The translations under genes and the position numbers were made by a program. A stretch of 32,162 nt of DNA from Corallococcus sicarius (GTDB lineage Bacteria > Myxococcota > Myxococcia > Myxococcales > Myxococcaceae): NCBI RefSeq assembly GCF_003611735.1, contig NZ_RAWG01000083.1, positions 1-32,162 on the forward strand, in the 5' to 3' direction. Positions 21,886 through 29,346 of the stretch are shown here, piece after piece. Each line of letters starts with the position of its first letter. The stretch's first letter is position 1. The notes below the pieces were generated by a model, which saw nothing but the letters and a program-made list of their open reading frames with translations, was not told where the DNA came from and ran no database searches.

Positions 21886-23976
21886 ATGGCCCGTTCACCG
21901 ACGCTCGGGCGTGCCCTCCTGCTTGGCTGTCGGGCGGGCCTGCTCGTCTTCCTGCTGCTCTACACGCTCTGTGCCCTGCTGAACATGCAACTGGGTTACC
22001 AGGGCAACGAGAGCCGCATCGTCACCGATTGGGTGTGGAGCGAGTGGCGCGGCGTGGTGCTGTGGCAGGTGGCGCGGCTCATCGCGGCGTACTCCGTCAT
22101 CGGCCTGGTGCTGGGGGCGCTCCTGGGCGCGGGCGCGTGGGCGGCGGAGCGGAGCCGGCGCGCGGTGTTCGGCTGGAGCGCCCTGGGGTGCCTGCTGGTG
22201 GAGGCGCTGGGGGTGCTGGGGAACATGGCGCAGCATCCGCACGTGTACGCGGCGACGCTGTATGGGCGCTCGGAGGTGACGGCGGCGCTGCTGCGGGCGG
22301 TGAGCGGCACGCAGCCGTCGGGTTGGTATGCGGCGGCACTGGTGCTTCCGGCGGTGAGCGGGGTGGCGCTGGTGCTGCGGGGACTGGGGCCGGTGCCGCG
22401 CTGGCACCGGGTGGTGGGAGGCGCGACGGTGGCGGTGGCCGTGCTGGGGTTCGCGGGCCTGGGGCTGGCGCGGATGGGGCGTCCCGCCGGGGGAGCGGGG
22501 ACAGCGCGGCCGAACCTGCTCATCCTGGCGTCGGACGGGCTGCGGCCGGATCACCTGTCGGGCAACGGCTACCCCCGGGCCACGTCCCCGAACATCGACC
22601 GGTTGATGGACGAGGGCACGCGCTTCAGCGACACGGTGGTGCAGGTGCCGCGCACCGCGCCGTCATGGACGACGCTGCTGACGTCGCAGTGGGCGGGCGA
22701 GCACCCGGTGGTGCACACGCTGGTGGGCCGCGAGGCGCGCGAGACGAAGCTCACCACGCTGGCCACGGTGCTGGCGGCGCAGGGCTACCGCACGGCGGTG
22801 GTGGCGGACTACGCGGGGGACCACTTCTCCCGCTTCCCGTATGGCTTCCAGCAGGTGTCCGCGCCGGACTTCCGCTTCCCGGACCTCGTGCGTCAGCGAA
22901 TGCTCATCATGCACGTGGCGCTGCTGCCGTGGACGGCGCTGGCGCCAGGGCTGTTCCCGGAGCGCGGTGAATTCCCGGAGCTGACCGACCCGGCCCCGCT
23001 GCTCGCGCGGGTGCTCCGCACGTTGGATGGGTTGCCGGAGGACGCGCCGTTCGCGCTGGTTGTCTTCGCGTCGTCCACGCACTTTCCCTACGCCGCGCCG
23101 TGGCCGCAGGAGGGTCGGTTCGTGGAGGAGGGCTACCGGGGGCCGTGGCGCTTTGGCACGACGCCGCAGGTGGAGGTCAACCCGGAGGCGCCCTCCCCCA
23201 CCCCCGAGGACGTGGCCGCGCTGGGGGCCAACTACGACGCGGGGGTGCGCACGTTCGACGGGCTGGTGGGGGACCTGCGCGCGGACCTGGAGCAGCGCGG
23301 GCGGTGGGACGACACGCTGGTGGTGGTGCTGTCGGACCACGGTGAGCACCTGGCGGACGCGAGCCTGGGCCTGGGCCACGGCGACCACCTGTGGGGCGGC
23401 GCGGCGCTGCGCATCCCCTTCGTGGTGCGGCTGCCCGGGCAGGTGGCCCCAGGGCGCACGGTGACGCAGCGGGCGCGCTCGCTGGATGTGGCGCCCACGG
23501 TGCTGGAGCTCTTGGGCGTGCCCACGCCGGAGTCCTTCCGGGGCCGCTCGCTCGCGTCATTGGTGAGGCCCGGGGAGGAGCCGGGGCCGCTACCGGACGC
23601 GCCCGCGCTCATCGAGACGGACCTGTGGTTCAGCGACCGCGACGGCCAGCCGTACCAGACCGTGCGCATCCCCTACCCGTGGATCTACGAGACGGCGACG
23701 GTGGAGAAGGACACGGGGGAGATTGCCCTCAAGCCCGAGTGGGAGGGCACCGTGCGCCGGGCCCGGCACCGGGGGCTGTACCTGGGCCGGTGGAAGCTGC
23801 TGGAGCTACCCACGCCGGACGGGGTGGTGGTGCAGCTGTTCGACGTGGTGGCGGATCCGGCGGAGGCGCACGACGTGGCCGGGGACTTCCCCAACGTCGT
23901 GACGGCGATGCGCGCGAGGCTGGCCGAGGAGCTGCCGGATGGAACCCGCGAGGTCGAGCGCCCCGTCGAACACTGA
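21886..23976 (+). CDS. Membrane-anchored sulfatase-fold hydrolase/transferase with Thr at the nucleophile site
   Basis: A 696-aa inner-membrane enzyme of the alkaline-phosphatase/sulfatase superfamily. ATG at 21886 has AGGA eight nt upstream; ATG at 21877 is possible. Five hydrophobic segments (about residues 10-35, 53-80, 88-106, 140-160, 170-190) precede the periplasmic catalytic domain. Metal-site parts: Asp217 in LASDGLRPDH, and Asp484-His485 in LSDHGEHL followed by GHGDHLWGG. At the usual C/S-x-P-x-R nucleophile motif the sequence reads T-A-P-S-W, with Thr257. True sulfatases need Cys or Ser converted to formylglycine, so this is more likely a phospho-transferase or hydrolase. Five helices plus Thr nucleophile resemble LtaS, OpgB and EptA in topology, but overall sequence is closer to arylsulfatase-like proteins. 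Substrate unknown. It converges on the CPBP gene with a 7-bp gap. Confidence 0.87.
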   Translation: MARSPTLGRALLLGCRAGLLVFLLLYTLCALLNMQLGYQGNESRIVTDWVWSEWRGVVLWQVARLIAAYSVIGLVLGALLGAGAWAAERSRRAVFGWSALGCLLVEALGVLGNMAQHPHVYAATLYGRSEVTAALLRAVSGTQPSGWYAAALVLPAVSGVALVLRGLGPVPRWHRVVGGATVAVAVLGFAGLGLARMGRPAGGAGTARPNLLILASDGLRPDHLSGNGYPRATSPNIDRLMDEGTRFSDTVVQVPRTAPSWTTLLTSQWAGEHPVVHTLVGREARETKLTTLATVLAAQGYRTAVVADYAGDHFSRFPYGFQQVSAPDFRFPDLVRQRMLIMHVALLPWTALAPGLFPERGEFPELTDPAPLLARVLRTLDGLPEDAPFALVVFASSTHFPYAAPWPQEGRFVEEGYRGPWRFGTTPQVEVNPEAPSPTPEDVAALGANYDAGVRTFDGLVGDLRADLEQRGRWDDTLVVVLSDHGEHLADASLGLGHGDHLWGGAALRIPFVVRLPGQVAPGRTVTQRARSLDVAPTVLELLGVPTPESFRGRSLASLVRPGEEPGPLPDAPALIETDLWFSDRDGQPYQTVRIPYPWIYETATVEKDTGEIALKPEWEGTVRRARHRGLYLGRWKLLELPTPDGVVVQLFDVVADPAEAHDVAGDFPNVVTAMRARLAEELPDGTREVERPVEH

Positions 23977-23983
23977 CGGCCGG

Positions 23984-24907
23984 CTACGAGCTGGCGAGCT
24001 CCGTTCGCGCCTCCCCCGGTGAGGTGCTCGTCCGGCGCAGCAGCACGAGGGCCCCCACCGCCAGCAGCGAGCACCCGACGACCAGCGAGAGGTTCGCCGA
24101 CGCGGGCATCTGGGAGAAGGGCGTCACGTAGCGGGTCAGCAGGAACGACGTCGCGTTGTTGAGGACGTGCACCACGATGGGCAGGCGCACGCTGCCCGTG
24201 CGCTCCGCGAGCCAGCCCAGGAACACGCCCAGCACCAGCGCGATGGGGGTGTGGATGGGGTCCATGTGGATGAGGCCAAAGACCGTGGCCGACACCGCGA
24301 GTCCCGCCACGCGACCCCAGCGCTGGACCAGGCGGGTCTGCATGTAGCCGCGGAAGAACAGCTCTTCACCCGTGCCCGCGCCCACGGCCCCGAAGAGCAG
24401 CAGCAGCGCGAACAGCCCGGGCGGAGCCTGGCGGCTTTCCTCCACCACCTTCAGCGCCGTCGTCCACTGCCACACGCCCGTGAGGATGCTCAGGCTCTCC
24501 AGGGCCTGTCCCAGCGCGATGCACCCCACCACCGCGACGCCCCACGCCCAGGCGGGCAGCGAGGCTCCGGCCTGGAGCCGCAGGCGCTCGCGCAGCGGTT
24601 GGGGGGACAGCGCGCCGCCCAGGAGCGCGGTGCAGATGAACGTCGTGCTCGACACCGCCGCTCCCGCCACGAGCACCCAGGGCAGGAACTTGAGCTGCTC
24701 CAACAGCGCGGTGACGGCCGCGGGATCCTGGGGATTGCCGCCGGTGCGCAGCAGCTCCCGGGTGACCGCGATGCCGACGATGACGCTGCCCACCACCATG
24801 ATGACCCCGAGGGCGAGCACGAAGGCGAGCGCCACCGTCCACACGCGCGGGGGCTTCGCGGGGGCGGACGGCATGGGGACATTGGACGGTTCGGACTGGG
24901 AATCCAT
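23984..24907 (-). CDS. CPBP family intramembrane metalloprotease
   Basis: A 307-aa polytopic membrane protein of the CPBP/Abi (CAAX prenyl protease 2-like) family. Motif 1 is EELFFRG (Glu181, Glu182, Arg186), motif 2 is FGLIHMD, motif 3 is HVLNN, all needed for activity in Rce1-type proteases, so it is probably active. About eight hydrophobic segments, beginning with VWTVALAFVLALGVIMVVGSVIVGI. The ATG at 24907 is chosen as beginning MDSQSEPSN; an ATG at 24931 would add eight residues, and neither has a clear ribosome site. In bacteria these proteins cleave or modify membrane proteins and peptides, sometimes bacteriocin-related; the target here is unknown. It is divergent from the Spy-like gene with 159 bp between. 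Confidence 0.87.
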   Translation of the reverse strand: MDSQSEPSNVPMPSAPAKPPRVWTVALAFVLALGVIMVVGSVIVGIAVTRELLRTGGNPQDPAAVTALLEQLKFLPWVLVAGAAVSSTTFICTALLGGALSPQPLRERLRLQAGASLPAWAWGVAVVGCIALGQALESLSILTGVWQWTTALKVVEESRQAPPGLFALLLLFGAVGAGTGEELFFRGYMQTRLVQRWGRVAGLAVSATVFGLIHMDPIHTPIALVLGVFLGWLAERTGSVRLPIVVHVLNNATSFLLTRYVTPFSQMPASANLSLVVGCSLLAVGALVLLRRTSTSPGEARTELASS

Positions 24908-24963
24908 GGCGCGCGACGTTAGTGCCCGCATGCGCCCAAGTCGAACCGCCTCCCGTGCCTGCC

Positions 24964-24978
24964 TTCACACTTCTTCAC
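24964..24978. promoter_or_regulatory. TTCAC-N5-TTCAC direct repeat between CPBP and Spy-like genes
   Basis: TTCAC occurs at 24964-24968 and 24974-24978, a 10-bp period. On the other strand it is GTGAA-N5-GTGAA, near the CpxR box pattern GTAAA-N5-GTAAA and typical of OmpR-family response regulator sites. It lies 57 bp upstream of one start codon and about 90 bp upstream of the other. Candidate only. Confidence 0.3.
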
Positions 24979-25066
24979 GCCCCACGCAAACCCTCTCAAT
25001 GAGCGGCTTCCATATTGGCTCCAGTCAGGAAGCAGCAACGAACCCCACGTCTGGAGACACAACGCC

Positions 25067-25516
25067 ATGAAGAAGAAGCTCGCCATCGCCGGTACCGCCG
25101 TCGTCGCCGTCACCCTCCTCACCGGCTTCGGCTTCGGCGGCCGCGGTCACCACGGTTCGCCGGATCCGGAGCGCATCAAGCAGATGGTGACGTGGAAGCT
25201 GGACGACAAGCTCGATGACCTGGACGCCACCGAGGCCCAGCGCACGTCCCTCCACGCCGTGAAGGACCGCCTCCTCGCGGAGGGCCAGCAGCTCATGGAG
25301 GGACAGCAGTCCGTCCGCAAGGAGGCCCTCACCCAGTTGGAGTCGCCGAACCCGGACGCCGCGAAGCTGCACGCGCTGGTGGACGCGCGCATCGACGCGT
25401 TCCGCGCCTTTGCCCACAAGGCGACGGACGCCGTGCTGGAGATGCATCGCACCCTCACCCCGGCCCAGCGTCAGGAACTGGCCAGCGAATACCGCGAGCG
25501 CACCGGCCAGAAGTAG
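25067..25516 (+). CDS. Spy/CpxP-like periplasmic protein (LTxxQ motif)
   Basis: A 149-aa exported small helical protein. The ATG at 25067 has CTGGAGA nine nt before it. A signal peptide (MKKKLAIAGTAVVAVTLLTGFGFG) is followed by a Gly/His stretch (GGRGHHGSPD) that may bind metal, then by amphipathic helices with DLDATEAQRTSL and LTPAQRQELASEY. The latter is the LTxxQ motif of Spy/CpxP/ZraP-like proteins, which act as periplasmic chaperones or metal-stress sensors. Length fits (Spy about 160). No two-component genes are beside it, but a direct repeat of response-regulator type lies upstream. A strong hairpin follows its stop. Family assignment rests on motif and size. Confidence 0.82.
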   Translation: MKKKLAIAGTAVVAVTLLTGFGFGGRGHHGSPDPERIKQMVTWKLDDKLDDLDATEAQRTSLHAVKDRLLAEGQQLMEGQQSVRKEALTQLESPNPDAAKLHALVDARIDAFRAFAHKATDAVLEMHRTLTPAQRQELASEYRERTGQK

Positions 25517-25558
25517 CCCCGTCCCGTCGGGGGTGAACCCGGCACGAAATATTCGTGA

Positions 25559-25590
25559 GCGGGCCCTGCTCCAGCATGGGCAGGGCCCGC
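25559..25590 (+). terminator. Perfect 11-bp hairpin after the Spy-like gene
   Basis: GCGGGCCCTGC (25559-25569) and GCAGGGCCCGC (25580-25590) pair perfectly around a 10-nt loop, 42 nt after the Spy-like stop. It has no T-tract. Its position argues against translation starts at 25555 or 25576 for the next gene, since these lie in the stem and the loop. Confidence 0.65.
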
Positions 25591-25611
25591 CGGCGCGACT
25601 ATGTTTCCACG

Positions 25612-26421
25612 GTGGATTACACCGACTACGCGCGACGCATCCGCTCCCATTCGTCCCTGGGGGAGCTCACCGAATACGGCCAGGTGCACGAAGGCGGGCG
25701 TGACTACCCGCTCTTCCGCCTCATCGTCCCCGGCGAACGCTGGCTCGTCATCACCTCCGGCTTCCACGGCGAGGAGCCCGCGGGCCCGCTGACGCTCGCC
25801 CAGCACCTGCCGGACATCGTCGCCTACGCGAAGTCGAAGGGCGTGGGCCTGCGCGTCTACCCGTGCATCAACCCCTCCGGCTTCGAGGACGGCTCGCGCT
25901 ACAACCGCAGCGGCGAGAAGCCCAACAACGACTTCATGCGCTACGAGATCGCCCCCGGCGAGTGGCGCGGCGAGCTCGTCGGCGACCCGCCCATCCTGCG
26001 CTGGGCGCTGTACGACGGCGGCCCCAAGGAGACGCGCGCGCTGCGCACCGACCTGGCCCGCTTCCCTCCTCCCGACGCCGCGCTCGACATCCACCAGGAC
26101 AACTACCTGGGCGGCGTCGCGACGTACGCGTACACCTTCGGGGACAAGGCCGCCTACCGCCCGCTGATGGAGGCCTGCGCCGCGCACGCCACCGTGGTGC
26201 GCAGCCGCAAGGTGGATGACAACAGCTTCGCGGACGAGAACGGCTTCGTCGTCTTCCACGACGGCAGCGTCACCGACTGGTACACGCGCCAGGGCGTGCC
26301 GTACACCGCCGCGCTGGAGACCACCACGCCCACGCCGCTGCCGACGTGCGACGCCATCAACCTCACGTGGATCCGCGGCTTCATCGACCTGGCCGCGCGG
26401 GGCGAGGGCCCGAAGCGATGA
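25612..26421 (+). CDS. M14-family zinc carboxypeptidase / succinylglutamate desuccinylase-like
   Basis: A 269-aa zinc hydrolase of the M14 (carboxypeptidase/aspartoacylase-like) fold. Zinc ligands His52 and Glu55 (FHGEEPAG), His161 (DIHQDN), the substrate-binding NPSGFEDGSRYNRSGEKPNND block and catalytic Glu236 (ALETTTP) are visible, so it should be active. There is no signal peptide, suggesting cytosolic action on a small amide or peptide. GTG at 25612 is the preferred start because alternatives (GTG 25555, ATG 25576) fall inside a strong hairpin; no ribosome site is seen, and the message may be nearly leaderless. Its stop overlaps the start of the aldo-keto reductase gene by ATGA, so the two are translationally coupled. 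Substrate unknown. Confidence 0.82.
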   Translation: MDYTDYARRIRSHSSLGELTEYGQVHEGGRDYPLFRLIVPGERWLVITSGFHGEEPAGPLTLAQHLPDIVAYAKSKGVGLRVYPCINPSGFEDGSRYNRSGEKPNNDFMRYEIAPGEWRGELVGDPPILRWALYDGGPKETRALRTDLARFPPPDAALDIHQDNYLGGVATYAYTFGDKAAYRPLMEACAAHATVVRSRKVDDNSFADENGFVVFHDGSVTDWYTRQGVPYTAALETTTPTPLPTCDAINLTWIRGFIDLAARGEGPKR

Positions 26422-27299
26422 TCCAGCGCCCCCTGGGAAACAGCGGCCTCACCGTGTCCGTGCTCGGCTTTGGCGCGGGGCCGGTGGGGAGTGAAGCCTT
26501 GAGCGACGCGGACGCGGGCGCGCTGCTGCACGGCGTGCTGGACGCGGGCATCACCCTCATCGACACCGCGCCCAGCTACGGCGTGTCCGAGGAGCGCATC
26601 GGCCGGCACCTCGGCTCGCGGCGCCGTGAGTTCGTGCTGTCCACCAAGTGTGGCTACGGCGTACCCGGCGTGGAGGACTGGACGCCCGAGTGCATCACGC
26701 GCGGCGTGGACCTGGCCCTCCAGCGCCTGCGCACCGACGTGCTGGACGTGCTGCACTTCCACTCGTGTCCCCCGGAGGTGCTGCACCGCCCCGGCCTCCT
26801 GGAGGCGCTCACCCGCGCGGTGGAGTCGGGCAAGGTGCGCGCCGCGGCGTACTCGGGCGACAACGCCGGGCTGGATGCCGCGTTGGAGTCGGGGGTGTTC
26901 GCGGTGGTGCAGACGTCGGTGAATGTCTTTGATCAGCGCTCACTCGACCACGGTGTCGCGAAGGCGAATGCACGCGGCGTGGGCGTCATCGCCAAGCGGC
27001 CCCTGGCCAACGCCCCGTGGCGCTTCCACGACCGGCCGTCCTCGCACGACGTGGGCGAGTACTGGGACCGGATGCAGCGGATGGCCCTGCAGCCCGGAGG
27101 CCTGGACTGGCCGGAGCTGGCGCTGCGCTTCACCGCGCACGCGCCCGGGGTCGCGACCTGCATCGTGGGCACCACGCGGCTGGAGAACCTGCGCGCCAAC
27201 GCCCACGCGCTGGAGCAGGGGCCTCTGCCGGAGCCCGTGGTCCGGGAGCTTCGTGACGCGTTCCGTCGGAATGACCACGGTTGGGACGGCGTTGTCTGA
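26418..27299 (+). CDS. Aldo/keto reductase
   Basis: A 293-aa (beta/alpha)8-barrel NAD(P)H-dependent oxidoreductase. The ATG at 26418 overlaps the stop of the M14 gene (ATGA), the usual sign of coupled translation; a longer frame from 26346 is a shadow of the M14 gene. The catalytic tetrad is present: Asp49 and Tyr54 (DTAPSYG), Lys77 (STKCGYG) and His113 (LHFHSC). The C-terminal IVGTTRLENLRANAHALEQG is the usual cofactor phosphate-binding region. Length is normal (about 280-340). Substrate cannot be read from the sequence; coupling to an M14 hydrolase hints that one acts on a product of the other. A terminator hairpin follows. Confidence 0.9.
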   Translation: MIQRPLGNSGLTVSVLGFGAGPVGSEALSDADAGALLHGVLDAGITLIDTAPSYGVSEERIGRHLGSRRREFVLSTKCGYGVPGVEDWTPECITRGVDLALQRLRTDVLDVLHFHSCPPEVLHRPGLLEALTRAVESGKVRAAAYSGDNAGLDAALESGVFAVVQTSVNVFDQRSLDHGVAKANARGVGVIAKRPLANAPWRFHDRPSSHDVGEYWDRMQRMALQPGGLDWPELALRFTAHAPGVATCIVGTTRLENLRANAHALEQGPLPEPVVRELRDAFRRNDHGWDGVV

Positions 27300-27309
27300 G
27301 CAGCCCCCC

Positions 27310-27343
27310 GGGCTCCCCGTTCGTCAAGAACCGTGAGGGGCCC
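27310..27343 (+). terminator. Hairpin terminator after the M14-AKR pair
   Basis: GGGC-T-CCCC-GTTC (27310-27322) pairs with GAAC (27328-27331) and GGGGCCC (27337-27343), with a 5-nt loop and a 5-nt bulge, 10 nt after the AKR stop. About 11 bp in total. No T-tract. Confidence 0.5.
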
Positions 27344-27426
27344 TTCCCGCAAGTGCTCACCATCAACGGTTGTCTCGTCCAACCGGGACGGGTGCCTGCT
27401 CTTGGGTGCATGCCGAACATCCGGAC

Positions 27427-27708
27427 ATGAACGAGATGCAGCAGTCAGAGAAGCAGGGAGAGTCGGCGGAACTCCACCCTTCATCGCTGGACCTGAACCA
27501 GGTGGAGCACACCCCGCAGGTGGCGAAGTGGTTGCGCCTTCGGGCGAGCCAGTGGCTCACCAACGCCCAGAAGGAGTTCAACGAAGCCATCTTCGCGCGG
27601 GACGGCTCGGACGCGTCGTTGGACCGCTATGCCGACGCCCGCTCGGAGCTGGACTCCGCCGAGGCCTGGGCGCTGCGCGTCGCGGAGTTCCTGATGCGTC
27701 CGCAGTAG
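27427..27708 (+). CDS. Small hypothetical protein, 93 aa
   Basis: Not recognised. The ATG at 27427 is chosen over the longer frame from 27370, whose first residues look like non-coding sequence; ATG at 27436 is also possible. The product is acidic and Ala/Leu/Gln-rich, predicted mostly helical (VAKWLRLRASQWLTNAQKEF, then ARSELDSAEAWALRVAEFLM), with no signal peptide, membrane segment or cysteine. Codon third positions are strongly G/C, as in true genes here, which supports it being real. It is convergent with the lipoprotein gene at 27732 with only 23 bp between, and 127 bp after the aldo-keto reductase with a hairpin in between, so it has its own promoter or depends on readthrough. Confidence 0.6.
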   Translation: MNEMQQSEKQGESAELHPSSLDLNQVEHTPQVAKWLRLRASQWLTNAQKEFNEAIFARDGSDASLDRYADARSELDSAEAWALRVAEFLMRPQ

Positions 27709-27731
27709 ACACAAGCGCCCGGAAGCCGCGT

Positions 27732-29228
27732 TCAAAGCGCGAAGCGCCGGATGCGTACCCGCGAGGTGCCGTCAGGCTCCGTCACCGTCTCGTCCATGTA
27801 GAGCGCGGCCGGCTGTCCCCGGACGACGTGGTGCGCGTTGGGATTCGCGATGGGCGCCACCTCCTGGAGCGTCGTCCCGTCCCACACCGACACGAAGTGC
27901 TCCGTGCCTCCGTCCGGGGTCTGCTTGGGATTGGCGAAGACGAAGCGCTGCTCGCCCGGGATGAACTTGAAGAGGTTCACGTTGATCTGCTTCGGGTAGC
28001 GGATGACGGCGCTGGAGCCTTCCGGGCGGTCATGCGTGTGCCAGGACAGGGTGCGTCTCCCGGCTTCGGGGCCGTAGCCGTACGTCATCCACACCGAGGT
28101 CCGCAGGTCGTCACTCACCGCGGGCCAGGTGTCGATGAAGGTCCCCCCGGCAAGCGGCTCCCCTGCCCTCTTCCAGAGCGAGTGGACCGCCGTGCACCGG
28201 ACCCCGAAGCAATCCACGCCCGAGCAGAAGAGGAGCGGCTGGGTGCGCGTCTGCAGGGTCTGGCAGGTCTGTCCATAGGTCACGCTCGTGCATCCCCAGT
28301 CCATGCAGGCGATGGCGCTCCTGGGCGGAAAGACGTCGAGGGGCCTCTTGACGCCCTCCGTGTTGACGATGACCGTGTCCTCGCCAAAGAAGGAGGGGAT
28401 CAGCCACACCCAGGTCCCCGCGACGGGGACCTCCCACAGCTGGGCTCCGGTGGCGGTGTCATGGACCTGGACGTTCTGCTTCGGCGTGAGCATCCCGAAG
28501 CGTGCGCCTGCTGGGGAGATGATCAGCTCGGATCTGGGCAGGCCCAGCTCCTGCACCGTGCTCAGCGTCAGGTCGATAATCCACGTGCGCGCCCCCTGCC
28601 ACGCCCACAGGTACCGCTCTCCCGCGTGGAGCGCCGGCACCCCCTCCAGCACGCGCAACAGCGTGCGCTTCGGGCAGGCCTGGGCCGTGCATCCGTCCAG
28701 GTCCACCACGCGCACGTCCGAGTCGCCTTCCGGCGTCTGCTCGATGAAGGCCAGGTAGCGCTCCCCTTTCTCCTGCATCAGGATGTAACCCTGCATGCGG
28801 TCGCTGAGGAGGAAGGCCTGGAGATCCCCGGGCCGCCACAGCCACGTCGAGCGGAGGCCCTCCGCCTGGGCGCTCCAGAGCAGCAGGGTGCTTCCCTCCG
28901 CGGTGAAGCGCAGCCCTTCCACGGGCGGCGCGACGGTCCGCACCTCACCGGACGCCAGGTCCTGGACGACCGTGCCGCCATCGATTTCCTGCGCGACCAG
29001 GAAGCGCTGCTGGGCATCCACGTCCCACAGGTACGCCCCCTCCATCAGCGTCTGGATGGGAGCGCCGGCATCGCCAGCGTCAGCGGTCTCTCCCGCGTCC
29101 GGCTCCGTGCCCGCATCCACGCCGACGTCCGGCGTCTCGTCGCATCCGGCCAAGCCCATCCCGAGCAGCAACAGGCCCAGGGCCGTCCGTCCTCCTCGCG
29201 AGAGGAGACGGCTTCGTTGAGATGACAT
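27732..29228 (-). CDS. Lipoprotein with WD40/beta-propeller-like repeats
   Basis: A 498-aa exported lipoprotein of unknown role. The ATG at 29228 has AGGAGA seven nt upstream. The signal peptide ends in the lipobox LAGC (Cys29), followed by a Asp/Ala/Gly-rich linker (residues 30-57) typical of myxobacterial lipoproteins. The rest is made of repeated short strands such as GAYLWDVDAQQRFLVAQEI, GERYLAFIEQTPEGDSDVRV and TEHFVSVWDGTTLQEVAPI, which look like blades of a beta-propeller (TolB/PD40-like). Cysteine pairs occur in DGCTAQACP and in the block from ACMDWGC to CFGVRC, suggesting disulfides outside the inner membrane. It may be cotranscribed after the solute-binding protein gene (118-bp gap) although a large inverted repeat lies between. 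Confidence 0.75.
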   Translation of the reverse strand: MSSQRSRLLSRGGRTALGLLLLGMGLAGCDETPDVGVDAGTEPDAGETADAGDAGAPIQTLMEGAYLWDVDAQQRFLVAQEIDGGTVVQDLASGEVRTVAPPVEGLRFTAEGSTLLLWSAQAEGLRSTWLWRPGDLQAFLLSDRMQGYILMQEKGERYLAFIEQTPEGDSDVRVVDLDGCTAQACPKRTLLRVLEGVPALHAGERYLWAWQGARTWIIDLTLSTVQELGLPRSELIISPAGARFGMLTPKQNVQVHDTATGAQLWEVPVAGTWVWLIPSFFGEDTVIVNTEGVKRPLDVFPPRSAIACMDWGCTSVTYGQTCQTLQTRTQPLLFCSGVDCFGVRCTAVHSLWKRAGEPLAGGTFIDTWPAVSDDLRTSVWMTYGYGPEAGRRTLSWHTHDRPEGSSAVIRYPKQINVNLFKFIPGEQRFVFANPKQTPDGGTEHFVSVWDGTTLQEVAPIANPNAHHVVRGQPAALYMDETVTEPDGTSRVRIRRFAL

Positions 29229-29240
29229 CGGTTTCTCCTG

Positions 29241-29298
29241 GCAATGCAGTGCGATTCCGCCGCCGGGCCGGCACGGCGGGCGAAAGAAGAGGCATTGC
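29241..29298 (-). repeat. Nested inverted repeat upstream of the propeller lipoprotein
   Basis: GCAATGC (29241-29247) and GCATTGC (29292-29298) form an outer 7-bp arm. Inside it CCGCCG (29257-29262) and CGGCGG (29274-29279) form a second arm. On the minus strand it lies just upstream of the AGGAGA ribosome site, so it may be a terminator for the solute-binding protein gene or a leader structure. Confidence 0.4.
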
Positions 29299-29346
29299 TG
29301 TTACGGAGCGAGGCCCCTCCCCCGGTCATGGAAAGCGACAGCCTGT

